DNA of 64,000 nucleotides from Cotesia glomerata (GCF_020080835.1 NC_058165.1:1853967-1917966), one strand, 5' to 3'; positions 34,355-45,993 are shown, counted from the first letter of the stretch. Program-made: numbers and translations. The notes: generated by a model from the letters alone, not told the origin.

Positions 34355-35308
34355 CACGGAAAAATGTAAACTGTAATAAATGACAGTCGATTTATAATAA
34401 GTAATGATCAACTGCTAAAAATTACTATTTCACACAGTAAAATCGTGATTTTACTATTCACTTTATAATATTTACCATTTAAACGTTACCATTTACTCTT
34501 TACATGGAAGAAAATACTATTTCAAACAGTAATATTCGCTATGTAAATGTCTAAAATGTTAAAGTATAATAATTAAGAATTCAGACTTTGATATTTATCA
34601 TTTGGTACCTAAAAAATGATCTTATGATATGTAAAAAGTATAAAATAAAGTTAGTAAATTTCTAATACAAGCAACGTCAATATTTACAAAGTAAAATGGT
34701 AAATTTTAAACGCAACGCTAAAAATCAAACTGTAATTATTGACTTGCTTGGACTGGTAAAATGTATATTTTAAAAGTATAATTTTTACTGTTTCAAATGT
34801 TAAATTCTCCCAGAGTGAGACCCCCTTCTCTTTCATCTGATTTTCCCTTCTTCTCATAATATGAACTATATATTGAAATGGCAATTTTCACTGTTTGAAA
34901 CTGTAATTTTTTAAGATGAAAGAGTCGTTATTTACTATAGTGACAGCTACTAATCACACAGTAAAAAATTTTTCGTCAAATTTAACACAAAAATTTGTGT
35001 TGATGATTTTTTTTACACAATTTGTGTTGAATCAACACTCTATTGTATTGAATCAACATACTAAAATGTTAATTTCTACACACTAAAATGTTAAATTCTA
35101 CACAAACATTTTTACACTTTACACAATGACGAAAAATTTTTTACTGTGCACTTATTTCGGATATTAAATTATAAATTGTGGCTTTTATACTTTCTACATT
35201 AAGTTCTGTAATATTTATATTTTTGGCACCCCGATGTCCGCTTTACTGTTTGAAACTATAAAAATTAACCGGAATGCGAGTGAATATTACAGTTTACTTT
35301 TTTCCGTG
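34355..35308 (+). mobile_element. Palindromic element Q, copy 1
   Basis: Left CACGGAAAAATGTAAACTG, right AGTTTACTTTTTTCCGTG. The body is rich in TTTACTGTTTGAAACAGTAA-type words (for example CTATTTCAAACAGTAAT). It matches copy 2 at 51748-52504 except for the element R insertion at 34957-35148. Confidence 0.88.
34957..35148. mobile_element. Palindromic element R, copy 2, nested in Q
   Basis: CACAGTAAAAAATTTTTCGT and its mirrored end TTTTTTACTGTG, flanked by duplicated CA (34955-34956, 35149-35150). The body repeats TTTGTGTTGA/TCAACAC words. The empty site is visible in Q copy 2 (CA at 52345-52346). Confidence 0.92.
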
Positions 35309-35596
35309 AATAGGTGAAATTTTTTGTGTCAAAAAAAAGTTTTTTTTCGCTCAAGTAAATAATTAGGAAGAAAAATATTTTCTTGGCTCAAGTTAACCTT
35401 TTTTTCCGTGTAAAAATATTTCTTACATGTATGTTCTATTATATGTTCTAAAAAAAAAATAACAGAGAAAAAACCTTTTTTATTTTATCTGAAGATCTAA
35501 AAGATGTCAACGATACAGAGGAAAACATTAATTACAACCCTTGAAAGTAAAAAGCATGAAAGAGGTTGAAAGAGTGTCATTTATCGCAATTTTAAT

Positions 35597-35866
35597 GTGG
35601 TAAGAAACGTTCTGGGTGGCTCAGCGGGTCAGCGGTCCCTAAGTTACCGAAAAATCAAAGATTGTTCGTTACAAAAGAAGCTTCAGCCCGAACGCAGACA
35701 GTTGAAGTCGTCGTTTAGACAGAACATTAAGCGTCGAGAGGGTGGGAGCAGGAGCAGGAGCAGGAGCAGGAGCAAGAGCCCGGAGGCCCGTAAGGGCAAA
35801 AAGAGTAACCAACCGGTCAGTTTGACCCAAATTTCGTCCGCCTGGCATAAAAGACTAACGAGCTAG
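35597..35866 (+). CDS. Arg-Ser-rich 89-codon frame, unrecognised; possible exon
   Basis: A frame in the GC-richest block of the middle of the window. It is basic throughout (many Lys, Arg and Gln). Residues about 51-62 are an alternating Ser-Arg run from a GGAGCA repeat, followed by S-P-E-A-R-K-G-K-K. Such RS runs occur in splicing-related proteins, but a 12-residue run also arises from simple repeat expansion. A GTAAGG at about 35788 could be a splice donor before the frame stop. The putative exon at 35939 follows closely. I do not recognise a family. Confidence 0.3.
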   Translation: MVRNVLGGSAGQRSLSYRKIKDCSLQKKLQPERRQLKSSFRQNIKRREGGSRSRSRSRSKSPEARKGKKSNQPVSLTQISSAWHKRLTS

Positions 35867-35938
35867 ACCAGCGTACCCATGTAACATATTATACACCATA
35901 CATCTTTAATCTAGATCTATTTTTCTTTTTCCTTTTAG

Positions 35939-36079
35939 CTCATGTCCAGATGCCAGAACATCAGGCCAGCATAATCCTTATGCTCAGGCCTTCTTCGACG
36001 CAACTAGCCTCTGCTTTTCATTTCGGTTTAACAAAGACCTTTTTTATTTTCTCAACACTATTGCGGAGAAATTAGCGAG
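35939..36079 (+). CDS. Putative internal exon, 141 bp, unrecognised protein
   Basis: A pyrimidine-rich tract with TTTTCTTTTTCCTTTTAG ends at 35938, a strong acceptor. The exon runs to GCGAG at 36079 and is followed by GTGAGT, a near-ideal donor. The length is divisible by three. The frame starting TCA at 35940 is open for all 46 whole codons. It has Cys near its start (S-C-P-D-A-R) and a globular-looking aromatic stretch (F-F-D-A-T-S-L-C-F-S-F-R-F). GC content is well above the flanking introns. A second frame is also open for about 42 codons, which lowers certainty about the frame. No family is recognised. It would belong to a gene with long introns on the plus strand. Confidence 0.4.
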
Positions 36080-36172
36080 GTGAGTTTTTTTTATTGTAAA
36101 AAAATAAAAATTTTTTTTTTGTAAAAATTTTAGAGAAAATGCTCAATAGTTAGGCGATATATTTAAGGAGAT

Positions 36173-36948
36173 CCATGCGAAGTAGACAAATTTTTAAAAT
36201 TTCCTGAAAAATTGTAAATTCAATCTACGTAGGCCTAATAATTAATAAAAAAATTATAACAGTACACTGATAAAAAAATTGACTTGACTCAAGAGCCAAA
36301 CTCTTGGACCAAGAATACCATTTTGAAGAAAATGATATTCTTAAGTCAAGAGAATAAATTCTTGAGCTAAGAAATTATTCTTGGTCTAAGAAAATTTTCT
36401 TGAGTCAAGAATTTATTCTCTTGACTCAAGAAAATATTTTTCTTCAAAATGGAATTCTTGGTTCAAGAGTTTGGCTCTTGAGTCAAGTCAATTTTTTTAT
36501 CAGTGTAGGTTTTCGGGGTTTAATCAAACAACTAGCTTTAAAAATTGTAATTTTTACATGAATGGAGATTCCACCAGCCGGTATTTGGTTAAGAATTTAA
36601 TGCAATTAACGATTTTAAAAAAATTATATTTTCATTGAATTTGATTGAAAAAATAATAAGCTAAAGATTAAGGAGGTCCTTTCGCCGCCAATGTAAAATA
36701 AAAAATATTAGATTATGAGTAAATTTACAGTAAACACATATTGTATAATTTGCTCTATAATATTCGACTTTTTAAGACTCTTGCTAGTCTTATTTGTTGG
36801 ATAAAATTTACAATAGTAGATCGTAAAAATTACTAAATGAGAAGTATAGTCCACCGTAACTATTTCATTTAGTAAAAATTACAATAGTAAAATAGTAAAA
36901 ACTCCTTCAATTTTCTTTCCGTGTAGGAGGGTACTTGGATTTCCTTAA
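36173..36948. mobile_element. Element U, copy 1: piggyBac-like ends (TTAA)
   Basis: TTAA then GGAGATCCATGCG at left (36173-36189) and GAGGGTACTTGGATTTCC then TTAA at right (36945-36948). The inverted termini and TTAA flanks suit a non-autonomous piggyBac-type element. It contains a P-a palindrome insertion at 36265-36505. No transposase frame. Confidence 0.6.
36265..36505. mobile_element. Palindromic element P-a, copy 1, 241 bp
   Basis: CACTGATAAAAAAATTGACT at left, complementary AGTCAATTTTTTTATCAGTG at right, between TA dinucleotides (36263-36264, 36506-36507). The body is made of CTTGACTCAAG and TTCTTGAGTCAAGAA words. The empty target lies in element U copy 2 (AACAGTAGGTTTCT, TA at 60668-60669). 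Confidence 0.95.
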
Positions 36949-37149
36949 ACTTTAAACCCGGGGATGTAAATTTGAAAATTCTAAATTTCTAAAAAATTAA
37001 TAAACTAATCAACTGTTTGACCTAAAAACCTTGTAGGGGGTGCAAAAACAATCCAATTGGTACATAATTAAGACAAAAAAAAAATTATTTTTTTGATTCA
37101 ATTTATTTTTATACTTGCACCTATTATATATTTCTGCATAATTTACATA

Positions 37150-38085
37150 TGGGTGATTCTCTGTAAGGACGTCTTAAAGCTGTACAAAATTGTCCGACCA
37201 AATTATTTTTGATTTTATTAGAAAAAAAATTAACAAAGGCTACAAAACTATCAGCTTAATCATAATAAATAAACAGCTGATTTAATTTTTGTTTTTTCGA
37301 TATTTGTGTATCTTTTGCCATATAACATCACTGGGGACTGTTTGCCAGGGGACTGTTTTTTTTTTTTTTATCAAATTGAGAAAAATCAAGCAAACTATTT
37401 CAATGCATTCAACTTTTCAAGTTCTCAATCAATGTTTACATTAATTAGAATAATATTAAGACTTATGGATCGAATTTTATAAATAAATTATAAATAAAAA
37501 TAGTTGCCAGGGGACTGAGTTTTCAAGTGGCCCAGACACATATTTCCAGCACAAACGGTGCTTTGACACTAAATAAAATGCCGATGAAGCGCTAACAGCC
37601 CTATGGTTATTAACTTAAGGCTAGTTAGATCCTTATAAACCTTACAAAAGGTAAAATAACACGCTGGACTTTTTTTTGGCTTTGAACTTCTGGCAGGGGA
37701 CTGTTCTTAAAATGCCTGGGACAAACTTTGGTTTAATGAATTTAATGAAACAAATTAATTTTCGGTACTTTTTATTGAAGAAGATTGTTAGTTAACTAAT
37801 TAAGTTTATAAACATTATGGACCAAATTATATATTATGGACGAATAACTTAAAATTTAATGTTAAAGTTTTAATTTTGGGAATGGGACAGCCCAGGGGAC
37901 TGTTATTAAGGTGGTTTACCAATTTATACCAAAAAAACCAAAATTTATTTCATTTTAGTTTTCAATGCTCCAAATAGAAATGTTTTTTTACTTTCGTAAA
38001 AAATTTTTTTTAGTAACAAAATAACAATTTTTCCAATAAAAAAATGCCTGGGGCAGCAAAAAATATCCTTACAGAGAATCACCCA
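37150..38085 (+). mobile_element. Element L, copy 2, 936 bp
   Basis: TGGGTGATTCTCTGTAAGGA at left and its complement ending AATCACCCA at right, with TA on each side (37148-37149, 38086-38087). It is near-identical to copy 1 but keeps about 80 bp (ACAGCTGATTTAATTTTTG region) that copy 1 lacks. CCAGGGGACTGTT words recur along the body. Confidence 0.92.
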
Positions 38086-38087
38086 TA

Positions 38088-40280
38088 TACGCTTCCAGAT
38101 AAATTTTATATTCTTACATTATTATTTCCAAAATTCCTTTAAAAATTGTAGCTTATGAATAAATTTCCGATTATAACTTTCTCAATTTTCCAAAACGTCA
38201 AAAAACATTTCAATCAAGAATTCCAAAAACTAAATTACACGGCCGTTCTATAAAATTACCAAATTCGTCACAACATAAGTATCGCACAATTTTTGGAAAG
38301 AGTTGCAAAGATCTCTAACAAACCGCGAAAGTGATGCTCATTGTAACTTTTTCGAGATTCATAAGATCATTGAATTCTGGTCCTCTAGCTCCAGCCACTG
38401 GGCTGGAGTGCCGCTTTGTGGAAAGTGAATGAAAGTTCAAGTATCAATGGACTGTGAGCATTTTATAGTGTCGAGGATGATTTATTGCCCTTTCGAGTGT
38501 CTTTTCATCCACAGTGATTCATAAAGTCATATTTTTATTATTGTTGTTCTTCTATCTAGCTCCTGAGCGTCGATCAAGAAAGGATAATACAGTATTTTAT
38601 AGAGTCATGACGACTTACTGAGTAGTTTAGTTACGCATTATCGCAATTTGTTCCGTCGGACAATTCGGCACCTTGTTAGTTCTTAACAGTAGCCACAATC
38701 CATTTGCTAACTCTTTTATGGCGCTCCTTGACCAGGATCGATTATTGTCCTTGAAAAGTTCTTTTTTTTTCTTTACTTCACCGAGTTTTATGACGTTCTG
38801 GTAAATTTCTTTGAAAAGTTTGGATTTTTTTTTTTATGGGGACAATTCATATGTTGGATGTTTTTTTTGCAAAAGAAAAAAAATGAAAAATTTATTTTTA
38901 TTTCAAAGAAATCAACGTAATAAATTAATTTTTTTTTTTAAATTAGAAGAAAAAATTTTTTTGTAAAATTAGATAATTATTTAAAAATGATAAATAAATT
39001 AGTTTTTTCAAAAATTATTAAAAAATAGAAAAAAAATTTTTTTTTTTTGAAAATTTGGAAAATAAAAAAAAGGTCATTTTTTTTTATGTAAATTGAGAAT
39101 CAAAAGTTTTGAAAATTTGTATTTAAAAAAATTGATATGTCAATTTTTAAGAAAATTGTAATTTACGAAAAAAAATAATTTTTTTTTGGAAAAATTTTCA
39201 CCATAAAAAAATCAATTTTTTTTTATTCGAAAATATGAATTTCCTTTTTGATAAAAATTAAATAATTTTTTTTGGAAAATTCAAAAATTAAAAAAAATCT
39301 TCAAAATTTAGATTTTTCTCTTTTTTTTTTCATTTTGACTGTAAAAGAATCCATTTTTTAAAATTTGAAAGTTTAAATTTCTTTTTTGATAAAAATGAAA
39401 AAAAAAGTTTTTAAAAAAAATAATTTTTTTTTAAGTAATACAAAAAAAACTCCCATTTCTTAAAATTGAGTCATTTCTATAAATGTACTCTCTTTAAACT
39501 TAATAGAAGCATTTTAAAATAATTCCAAGTTATAAATAGACCAAAAAAAAAAATTTTCCGATAAAAAAGTTTCTAAATATCTTGAAAGGTCGTCATATTA
39601 CATATCCAGACTGTTTAACGTCGTAATCTAACCGAGTGCACAACACATTTAGTGGATATTTATTTTCTTTATTTTTTGCATCGAAAGAAACTAGAGGGAG
39701 TATACCGATGCATCTTTCGAGGGGGTTGGCTCCTCGCTGGTTAATTTTTCCAGTTAGGCTCTTGTACCAGCACTAACACCAAGCCGAGCTGTCGTTGTTG
39801 TGGGTCTGAGGAGTTTTAATTTATCGTTTCCTGTACAGTGTTGGTGTATAGGAGTCTAGTGTGTCTATACTACTATGCTGAACCCGCTGCCGAAGATTCA
39901 GAGTTACTTTTCAGAATTATACATAAAGAAAAAGAAAAAAAAGGCTGACAATTCGACTCGGACGTATGGTCCCAGTGAAATCACCCCGACATTTTCTTAA
40001 CTTTATAAAAAATTGTCCTCTTCCAAGTGGCCTCATATTCTACTTAGGCTTTTTTACTTTTATTTATTATTATTTCTCTGAAGCGTTTACTTTTTTTAAG
40101 AAATAAATTTTATTTTAATCTCACCCCGATGTTTTCAAGATTTTTCAAAGAATTTTTAGGCTTTAGAAAATTTTACAATTTTTAGTAAAATAAATTTATT
40201 AGTTTAAAATTATTATTGGAGGAAAAAAAAAATTTAAGAAAAAAAAAGTATGTTTTATTTAAATTTCTTTTATTAAGTAA
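38088..40280. other. No supported gene; A/T homopolymer-rich middle
   Basis: 38.1-38.75 and 39.6-40.0 kb are of mixed composition and may hold untranslated exons, but every frame is interrupted. 38.76-39.5 kb is almost only A and T runs. A compact hairpin CTCCAGCC-ACTG-GGCTGGAG lies at about 38390-38409. Confidence 0.4.
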
Positions 40281-40282
40281 AC

Positions 40283-42255
40283 ATAATTAGAATAAATAAA
40301 AGTTTCATGCGGCTAAAAATACATTAAAAGTTGTAAAATTAGGTATTTCCAATTGTAATTGCATTATTACAAGATAGTCTCAATTATTACAGTAGAAAGT
40401 GTAAAACTTGCAGTTTTTTCTACAAGATACCTCTTTTTCCTCTAAAAACTAAATTTTCCACTTTTTTATTTTTTTTCCGTGCCGATAAAAAATCAGTAGT
40501 CTGTTAATAAAATTGTCTGTTAATAATTACAACATATTTTCAATTAAAAACCTTTTTTAGTTTATAATACTAAAAGGTTCAAACCTTTTAATTTCCTTCT
40601 CACATTTAATATCTCACACTTTTATTTTTATAAATAATTATTAACTTTTGGATAACTGAGCTTGAGAGTTTATCAAATTACAGGTTCACCTGTTATAATT
40701 CACAGTATATTTATTATTATCGATAATTAGTAGCTGACACTTTAAATCTTATTCTTACAATTAACAATACATTTATTCTGATAAAATCTTAAAAATTCAT
40801 CACCGATAAATCGAGAATTTTGAAAGTTTAAGTTATTAACTATTAATTTATCAATAAATAACTGTTTAAAAATAATAAATAACTTCTAGTTTAAAGTTCC
40901 ATGCAACTAAAAATACATTAAAAGTTTTAAAATTAGGTATTTCCAATTGTAATTGCATTATTACAAGATGCAGTCTCAATTATTACAGAGTATAGTGTAA
41001 AACGCAGTTTTTCTACAAGGTACCATTTTTTTTCTCTAAAAACTAAATTTTCCACTTTTTTATTTTTTTTCCGTGCCGATAAAAAATCAGTAGTCTGTTA
41101 ATTATTAGATAAAATTATTAGATTAATAAAATTGTCTGTTAATAATTACAACATATTTTCAATTTATAACCCTTTTTAGTTTATAATAGTGAAAGGTTTA
41201 ACCTTTTAATTTCCTTCTCACATTTAATATCTCACACTTTTTTTTTATAATTAATTATTAACTTTTGGATAACTGAGATTGAGAGTTTATCGAATTACAG
41301 GCTCACCTGTTATAATTCACAGTATATTTATTATTATCAATAATTAGTAGCTGACACTTTAAATCTTATTCTTACAATTAACAATACATTTATTCTGATA
41401 AAAATTCATCACCGATAAATCGAGAATTTTGAAAGTTTAAGTTATTAACTATTAATTTATCAATAAATAACTGTTTAAAAATAATAAATAACTTCTAGTT
41501 TAAGGTTTCACGCAACTTAAAATACATTTAAAGATGTAAAATTAGGTATTTTTAATGGTAATTGCATTATTACAAGATACAATCTTAATTATTACAGTCT
41601 AAAGTGTAAAACTTGCAGTTTTTCAACAAGGTACCTCTTTTACCTCTAAAAACTCAATTTTCCACTTTTGTTTTTTTTTTCCGTGCCGATAAAAAATCAG
41701 TAGTCTGTTAATAAAATTGTCTGTTAATAATTACAACATATTTCCAATTTAAAACCCTTTTTAATTTATAATAGTAAAATTTTCAAACCTTTTAATTTCC
41801 TTCTTACATTTAATATCCCACACTTTTATTTTTATAAATAATTATTAACTTTTGGATAACTAAGCTTGAGAGTTTATCGAACTACAGGTTCGCCTGTTAT
41901 AATTCACAGTATATTTATTATTATCAATAATTAGTAGCTGACACTTTAAATCTTATTCTTACAATTAACAATACATTTATTCTGATAAAAACTTAAAAAT
42001 TCATCACCGATAAATCGAGAATTTTGAAAGTTTAAGTTATTAACTATTAATTTATCAATAAATAACTGTTTAAAAATAATAAATAACTTCTAGTTTAAAG
42101 TTCCATGCAACTTCAAATACATTTAAAGTCGTAAAATTAGGTATTTTTAATTGTAATTGCATTATTATAAGATACAGTCTCAATTATTACAGTGGAAAGT
42201 GTGAAACTTGCAGTTTTTTCTACAAGGTACTTCTTTTTGCTCTAAAAACTCAATT
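40283..42255 (-). repeat. Family C tandem array, reverse orientation, about 3.3 units
   Basis: Reverse-complement units with GTATTTCCAATTGTAATTGC, CAGTTTTTTCTACAAG, CGTGCCGATAAAAAATCAGT and ATTCATCACCGATAAATCG words recurring about every 590 bp. The second unit carries an extra TAATTATTAGATAAAATTAT stretch also seen in the 31.9-kb plus-strand unit, so these two units share ancestry. Confidence 0.92.
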
Positions 42256-43094
42256 TTCTTTACCCTAAATAATAATTCAAACCGGAAAACTCGAAGATTT
42301 TCCCACAAAAGGGCTCTAAATACCAAAAATAAATGACAATATTATTCTTTAGGGTTAATGTTCTATTTGTGATTTATTTACCGCCCGGAAGATATCCACA
42401 GCTCTCCCACTCAATACTCAAGTATTGTATTTATATATTCAAGTGTATTTAAACGTCGAAACTTAAACTAGTGGCCAATAAATATGTTTATTTAACTTGA
42501 CACCACGGAAGTGTCCTCTGGAATCTGTAACCCAAGAAAGTTTCTCCAAAAAGGATATAAAATAACAGAGACTGGACCAAAAATAACATTTGAACATTTC
42601 GACTTGCCTCCCTCCCACTCATTATGTATGTATTCATGTACCGCCGAGGTTTCACACGGATGTGGATTGTGGATTGTCGATATTAAGCGCCGAGACCTGT
42701 AACCTCCACTTGATCCTACTTCTCCGTTTTGATCCTTCCTTCTGTCTACTATATACACATACATTTATTCAAACTTTTACTTTTCCTTATGTATTATATA
42801 TTATACCACCCGCCATCCGGTCACTTTTATTTTTGTTCCCTTAAATCACCTGGTAAGTATCTGAAAAAAAATATACTGAATTTTTATTAAATGGTAATTT
42901 AACAGATTTGAATTATCAATATTTTGAATATTTTTTAAAAATAATAAATTTAAAAAAAAATGTTTTTTTTCAATTCAAAAAGGATTTAGTTCTATTTATT
43001 AAGATTTAGTAGCAAACCTTTAATTACCAAATATGTAGTAATAGTTACTAAATAATTTATTAAAGCCCATTTATTTCCACCAAATAAATATTAG
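42256..43094. other. No supported gene; mixed composition at 42.35-42.85 kb
   Basis: Frames of 60-90 codons overlap on both strands (42492-42844). None has a recognisable product or convincing splice sites. Possible non-coding exon sequence. Confidence 0.35.
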
Positions 43095-43299
43095 TACAGG
43101 GAGAGAAATTTATAGGAACCTTTCCAAAAATAATGGGAATGATTCCTATAATAAAATGATCATTATAGGTATCAATCCTATGCTCATTATGGGAACCATA
43201 CTCATTGTTTATTGGAAACGTTCCTATACAATAATGAAATAGCTTCAATATATTATGGGAATGGTTCCTATGCTATTATAGGAATGGTCCCTATATTAT

Positions 43300-43557
43300 A
43301 ATATAGGGACCATTATATAATTTCGGTGGGTCTTATATACGTGACTGAATAAAGTAGTCAGTACTTGTCTCGGATAGCTTAACTGGTAGAGCCCTTGGTG
43401 CGTAACCGAGAGATCTGGGTTCGATTCCCAGTCTGGGCTGTCTGATTATTTTTTCAATTACGGAAAAATTTCCACTGAGTAGGTCCCCCCCTTTCCCCTA
43501 TCCGTTCTTTCCCAACTCCCTTAAAAGTTGCTTTAATATGGCAAATTATAATAATTA
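43300..43557 (+). mobile_element. tRNA-Thr-derived insertion (SINE-like), absent from element T copy 2
   Basis: Copy 2 reads straight from GGTCCCTATAT to TATTAAAGGAATGA at about 60900. Copy 1 has about 257 extra bases at that point, containing a tRNA-like head and a C-rich stretch (about 43483-43500). Junctions are uncertain by some 20 bp because a perfect palindrome (GGTCCCTATATT/AATATAGGGACC) spans the left junction. A short AT target duplication is likely. Confidence 0.75.
43368..43438 (+). pseudogene. tRNA-Thr-like sequence (anticodon CGT)
   Basis: Box A TAGCTTAACTGGTAGAGC, anticodon stem CTTGG/CCGAG around TGCGTAA (anticodon CGT at 43401-43403), perfect T stem CTGGG/CCCAG and box B GGTTCGATTCC. 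The acceptor TCTCGGA against TCTGGGC has one mismatch and two wobbles. It shares its D arm with the sequence at 30068. It could be transcribed by pol III, but its location in a mobile insertion argues for a derived copy. Confidence 0.6.
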
Positions 43558-44470
43558 TTAAAGGAATGATTCCTATAATATTATAGGAATGGTTCCTATA
43601 ATATTATGAGAATGATGCACATAATAATAAAAAAATTTTTATGTTCATAATAATGATGCAATCACTTCAAAAATAAAAAGTAATTATTATATATTTTTTT
43701 GCTAATAAATTTTTTTTGTAAATAAAAATTGATCTTTCACTAGAGTGAAAAAATTTCTTTTTCATAATTTTTATTCACGTGTGTACTTAATCTTAAATTC
43801 TTTATTCCAACTCAGTTATTATTGAGTTAGATTATATAGAAAAATATTGTAGCAATTTTAAAGTTTCTCTAATAAAAGGGATAATTTTTTCACTATACAA
43901 TTAGAGGAGCAAAATAGATATGGAAATTCATTGTTTATTTTTACAATTTCATTTTATTTTTAAAACAAATTATTTATTTACAATACATACGTTGAATATT
44001 TATTAAATCCACCTTTTGGGTATGTAACTTTTATTATTTGTATGAACAATATTACTTATTTTACATATTTCAAATGATGTTATTGGGAAGCAAGTAAAAT
44101 TATCGAAATTACTAATAATTTCAAATGCTTCAAAGTGGTCATCGAAGTCACTAATAACTTGTTGTAATGATAAATATCTCAATATTATTAGGCATCATCA
44201 CTATAATATTATGGGAATGGTTCCCATAATATTATAGGAATACTTCCTATAATATTATAGAAACTATTCCTATATATTATGGGAACCATTCCTATATATT
44301 ATTATGGGAATTATGCCGATATTACAGTTATAATTATAGGTATTGTTCCTATAATTATAGAAACCATTCCCATAATTACAGTAATATTTCCCAAAAATTA
44401 TGGGTACAATTCCCATAATTTAAATAATTGCTCCTAAAATGGTATAGGAAAACATTTCATTAAAATTATA

Positions 44471-45960
44471 CACTGTAAAAAAAGCGGTGTTAAAATGGAC
44501 TCATTTTAACACCGCTTTGTAACACCTGTGTATTAACACCGGTGTAGCGGTGCTCTTTTGCGGTGTTAAAAATTCGGTGTTAAACCGGTGTAATATCAGT
44601 GTAATCGGTGTAATACCGGTGTGCAATAGAATTAATTTACACCGTATCGGAATATGAATATTACATGATCCATAAAACACAATTAATATTCAATATTTAT
44701 CAAAATGAGACAAGTAACATTTATTTAAGAATTTTCAACTTGTAAAATTACGCTGAAATCGATTTAATGAATGTTATACAACAAGTTAAATAGTGTTTAC
44801 AATATTAAATGTTTAGGAACAATATAATAATTATTTTTATCGTAACCATGATGTTTCTCATAATATAATTGATGTTTTAAACATGACAAATCTACGGATG
44901 TGCAAAAATAAATTATCTATATGAAAATCATTTAAAAAACGTTCAAAATTGTTCTAAAAATGTTTCAAATTTGTTGTAAAAACACTCTAAAACTATCCAA
45001 AAAATATTCCAAAATTGTCTCAAAAATATCCGAAAAATGTCTCAAATGTACACTGATAAAAACATTAACTTGACTCAAGAGCCAAAATCTTAAATCAAGA
45101 ATTCCATTTTGAAGAAAATGATTTTCTTGAGTCAAGAAAACAAATTCTTGAGACAAAAAAAATTTACTTAAATCAAGAATAATTTCTTGACTCAAGAATT
45201 TATTCTCTTGACTGAAGAAAATCATTTTCTTCAAAATGGTATTCTTGGTTCAAGATTTTGGCTCTTGAGTCAAGTTAATTTTTTTATCAGTGTATTCAAA
45301 ATTTGTTCTCAAATAGTTAAAAAAATGTTTTAAGATTATTCAAAAAAGGTTCCACAAGATTTAAGGACAAAATTTCAACTAAATTGCTTCAAATAAATTG
45401 CATTGATTCTAAAATTATCTTAGAAGTATTCCGAAAATCTTAAAAAAAAATACTTAAAAGTTATGAAATAATTACTAAAATCCACTATTTTAGAGTTTCC
45501 GATTATCTATATGATGTCCTAAAATTGTCCTTTAATAATGGTGTTAAAGTAACACGGATCGAAAATTTACACCGAGAGAATTTCACATCATTATTTCACA
45601 CCACACGGCCATGTAAAGTGCTCTGGGCCCATTTTTACATCGAAATTTTTTACAGTGTATTTATTTTAATCAAAAACTTTTATCTACTTTATATTTTATT
45701 ATTTTAAACTTTCTAAATTAAATATTAACTTTTTTTTGATTATTTATCTTGAATTATTAAACATAAAAAGTTTAATTATAAAAATGGTGTTACTTAAAAT
45801 ATTATCAACACCGGAAAATTTATAACACCGATTTAACACCGAAAAAAAATATTTACACCGCGACCGGTGTTACTGCTACACCGATTTCGGTGTTGAATTT
45901 AACACCGGAATTTTTAACACCGTACACCGCATAGACTCACACCGTTTTTTTTTTACAGTG
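44471..45960. mobile_element. Palindromic element S, nested in T
   Basis: CACTGTAAAAAAAGCGGTGTT at left and CACCGTTTTTTTTTTACAGTG at right, flanked by TA (44469-44470, 45961-45962). About 170 bp at each end are made of GGTGTTAAA/TTTAACACC words. The 1-kb centre is AT-rich without recognisable coding sequence and carries element P-a at 45061-45292. Confidence 0.92.
45061..45292. mobile_element. Palindromic element P-a, copy 2, nested in S
   Basis: CACTGATAAAAACATTAACT at left and AGTTAATTTTTTTATCAGTG at right, flanked by TA (45059-45060, 45293-45294). Same TTGACTCAAGAG body words as copy 1. Confidence 0.94.
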
Positions 45961-45993
45961 TAGGAATGATTTTCACATTTTTCTCTCCGTGTA

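Larger units (their letters stand above)
34084..35421 (+). mobile_element. Partial P-b copy split by element Q
   Basis: P-b sequence from CGTGCAATTATAAATATTG to GGATCGAGATACGTA, then element Q (34355-35308), then the P-b right end AAATTTTTTGTG through CCTTTTTTTCCGTG. The left third of P-b is missing. Confidence 0.75.
43097..45991. mobile_element. Palindromic element T, copy 1, with three levels of insertions
   Basis: Left end CAGGGAGAGAAATTTATAGG, right end TTTTTCTCTCCGTG, between TA dinucleotides (43095-43096, 45992-45993). The body repeats GGAATGGTTCCTATAAT and its complement dozens of times at both ends. Inside lie a tRNA-Thr-derived insertion (about 43300-43557) and element S (44471-45960). 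The part up to about 43955 matches copy 2 at 60709-61303. Confidence 0.85.

Noticed and set aside
42492..42844. Overlapping frames on both strands
   Set aside because: Mutually exclusive, unrecognised and without splice signals. Kept only as a mixed-composition patch.
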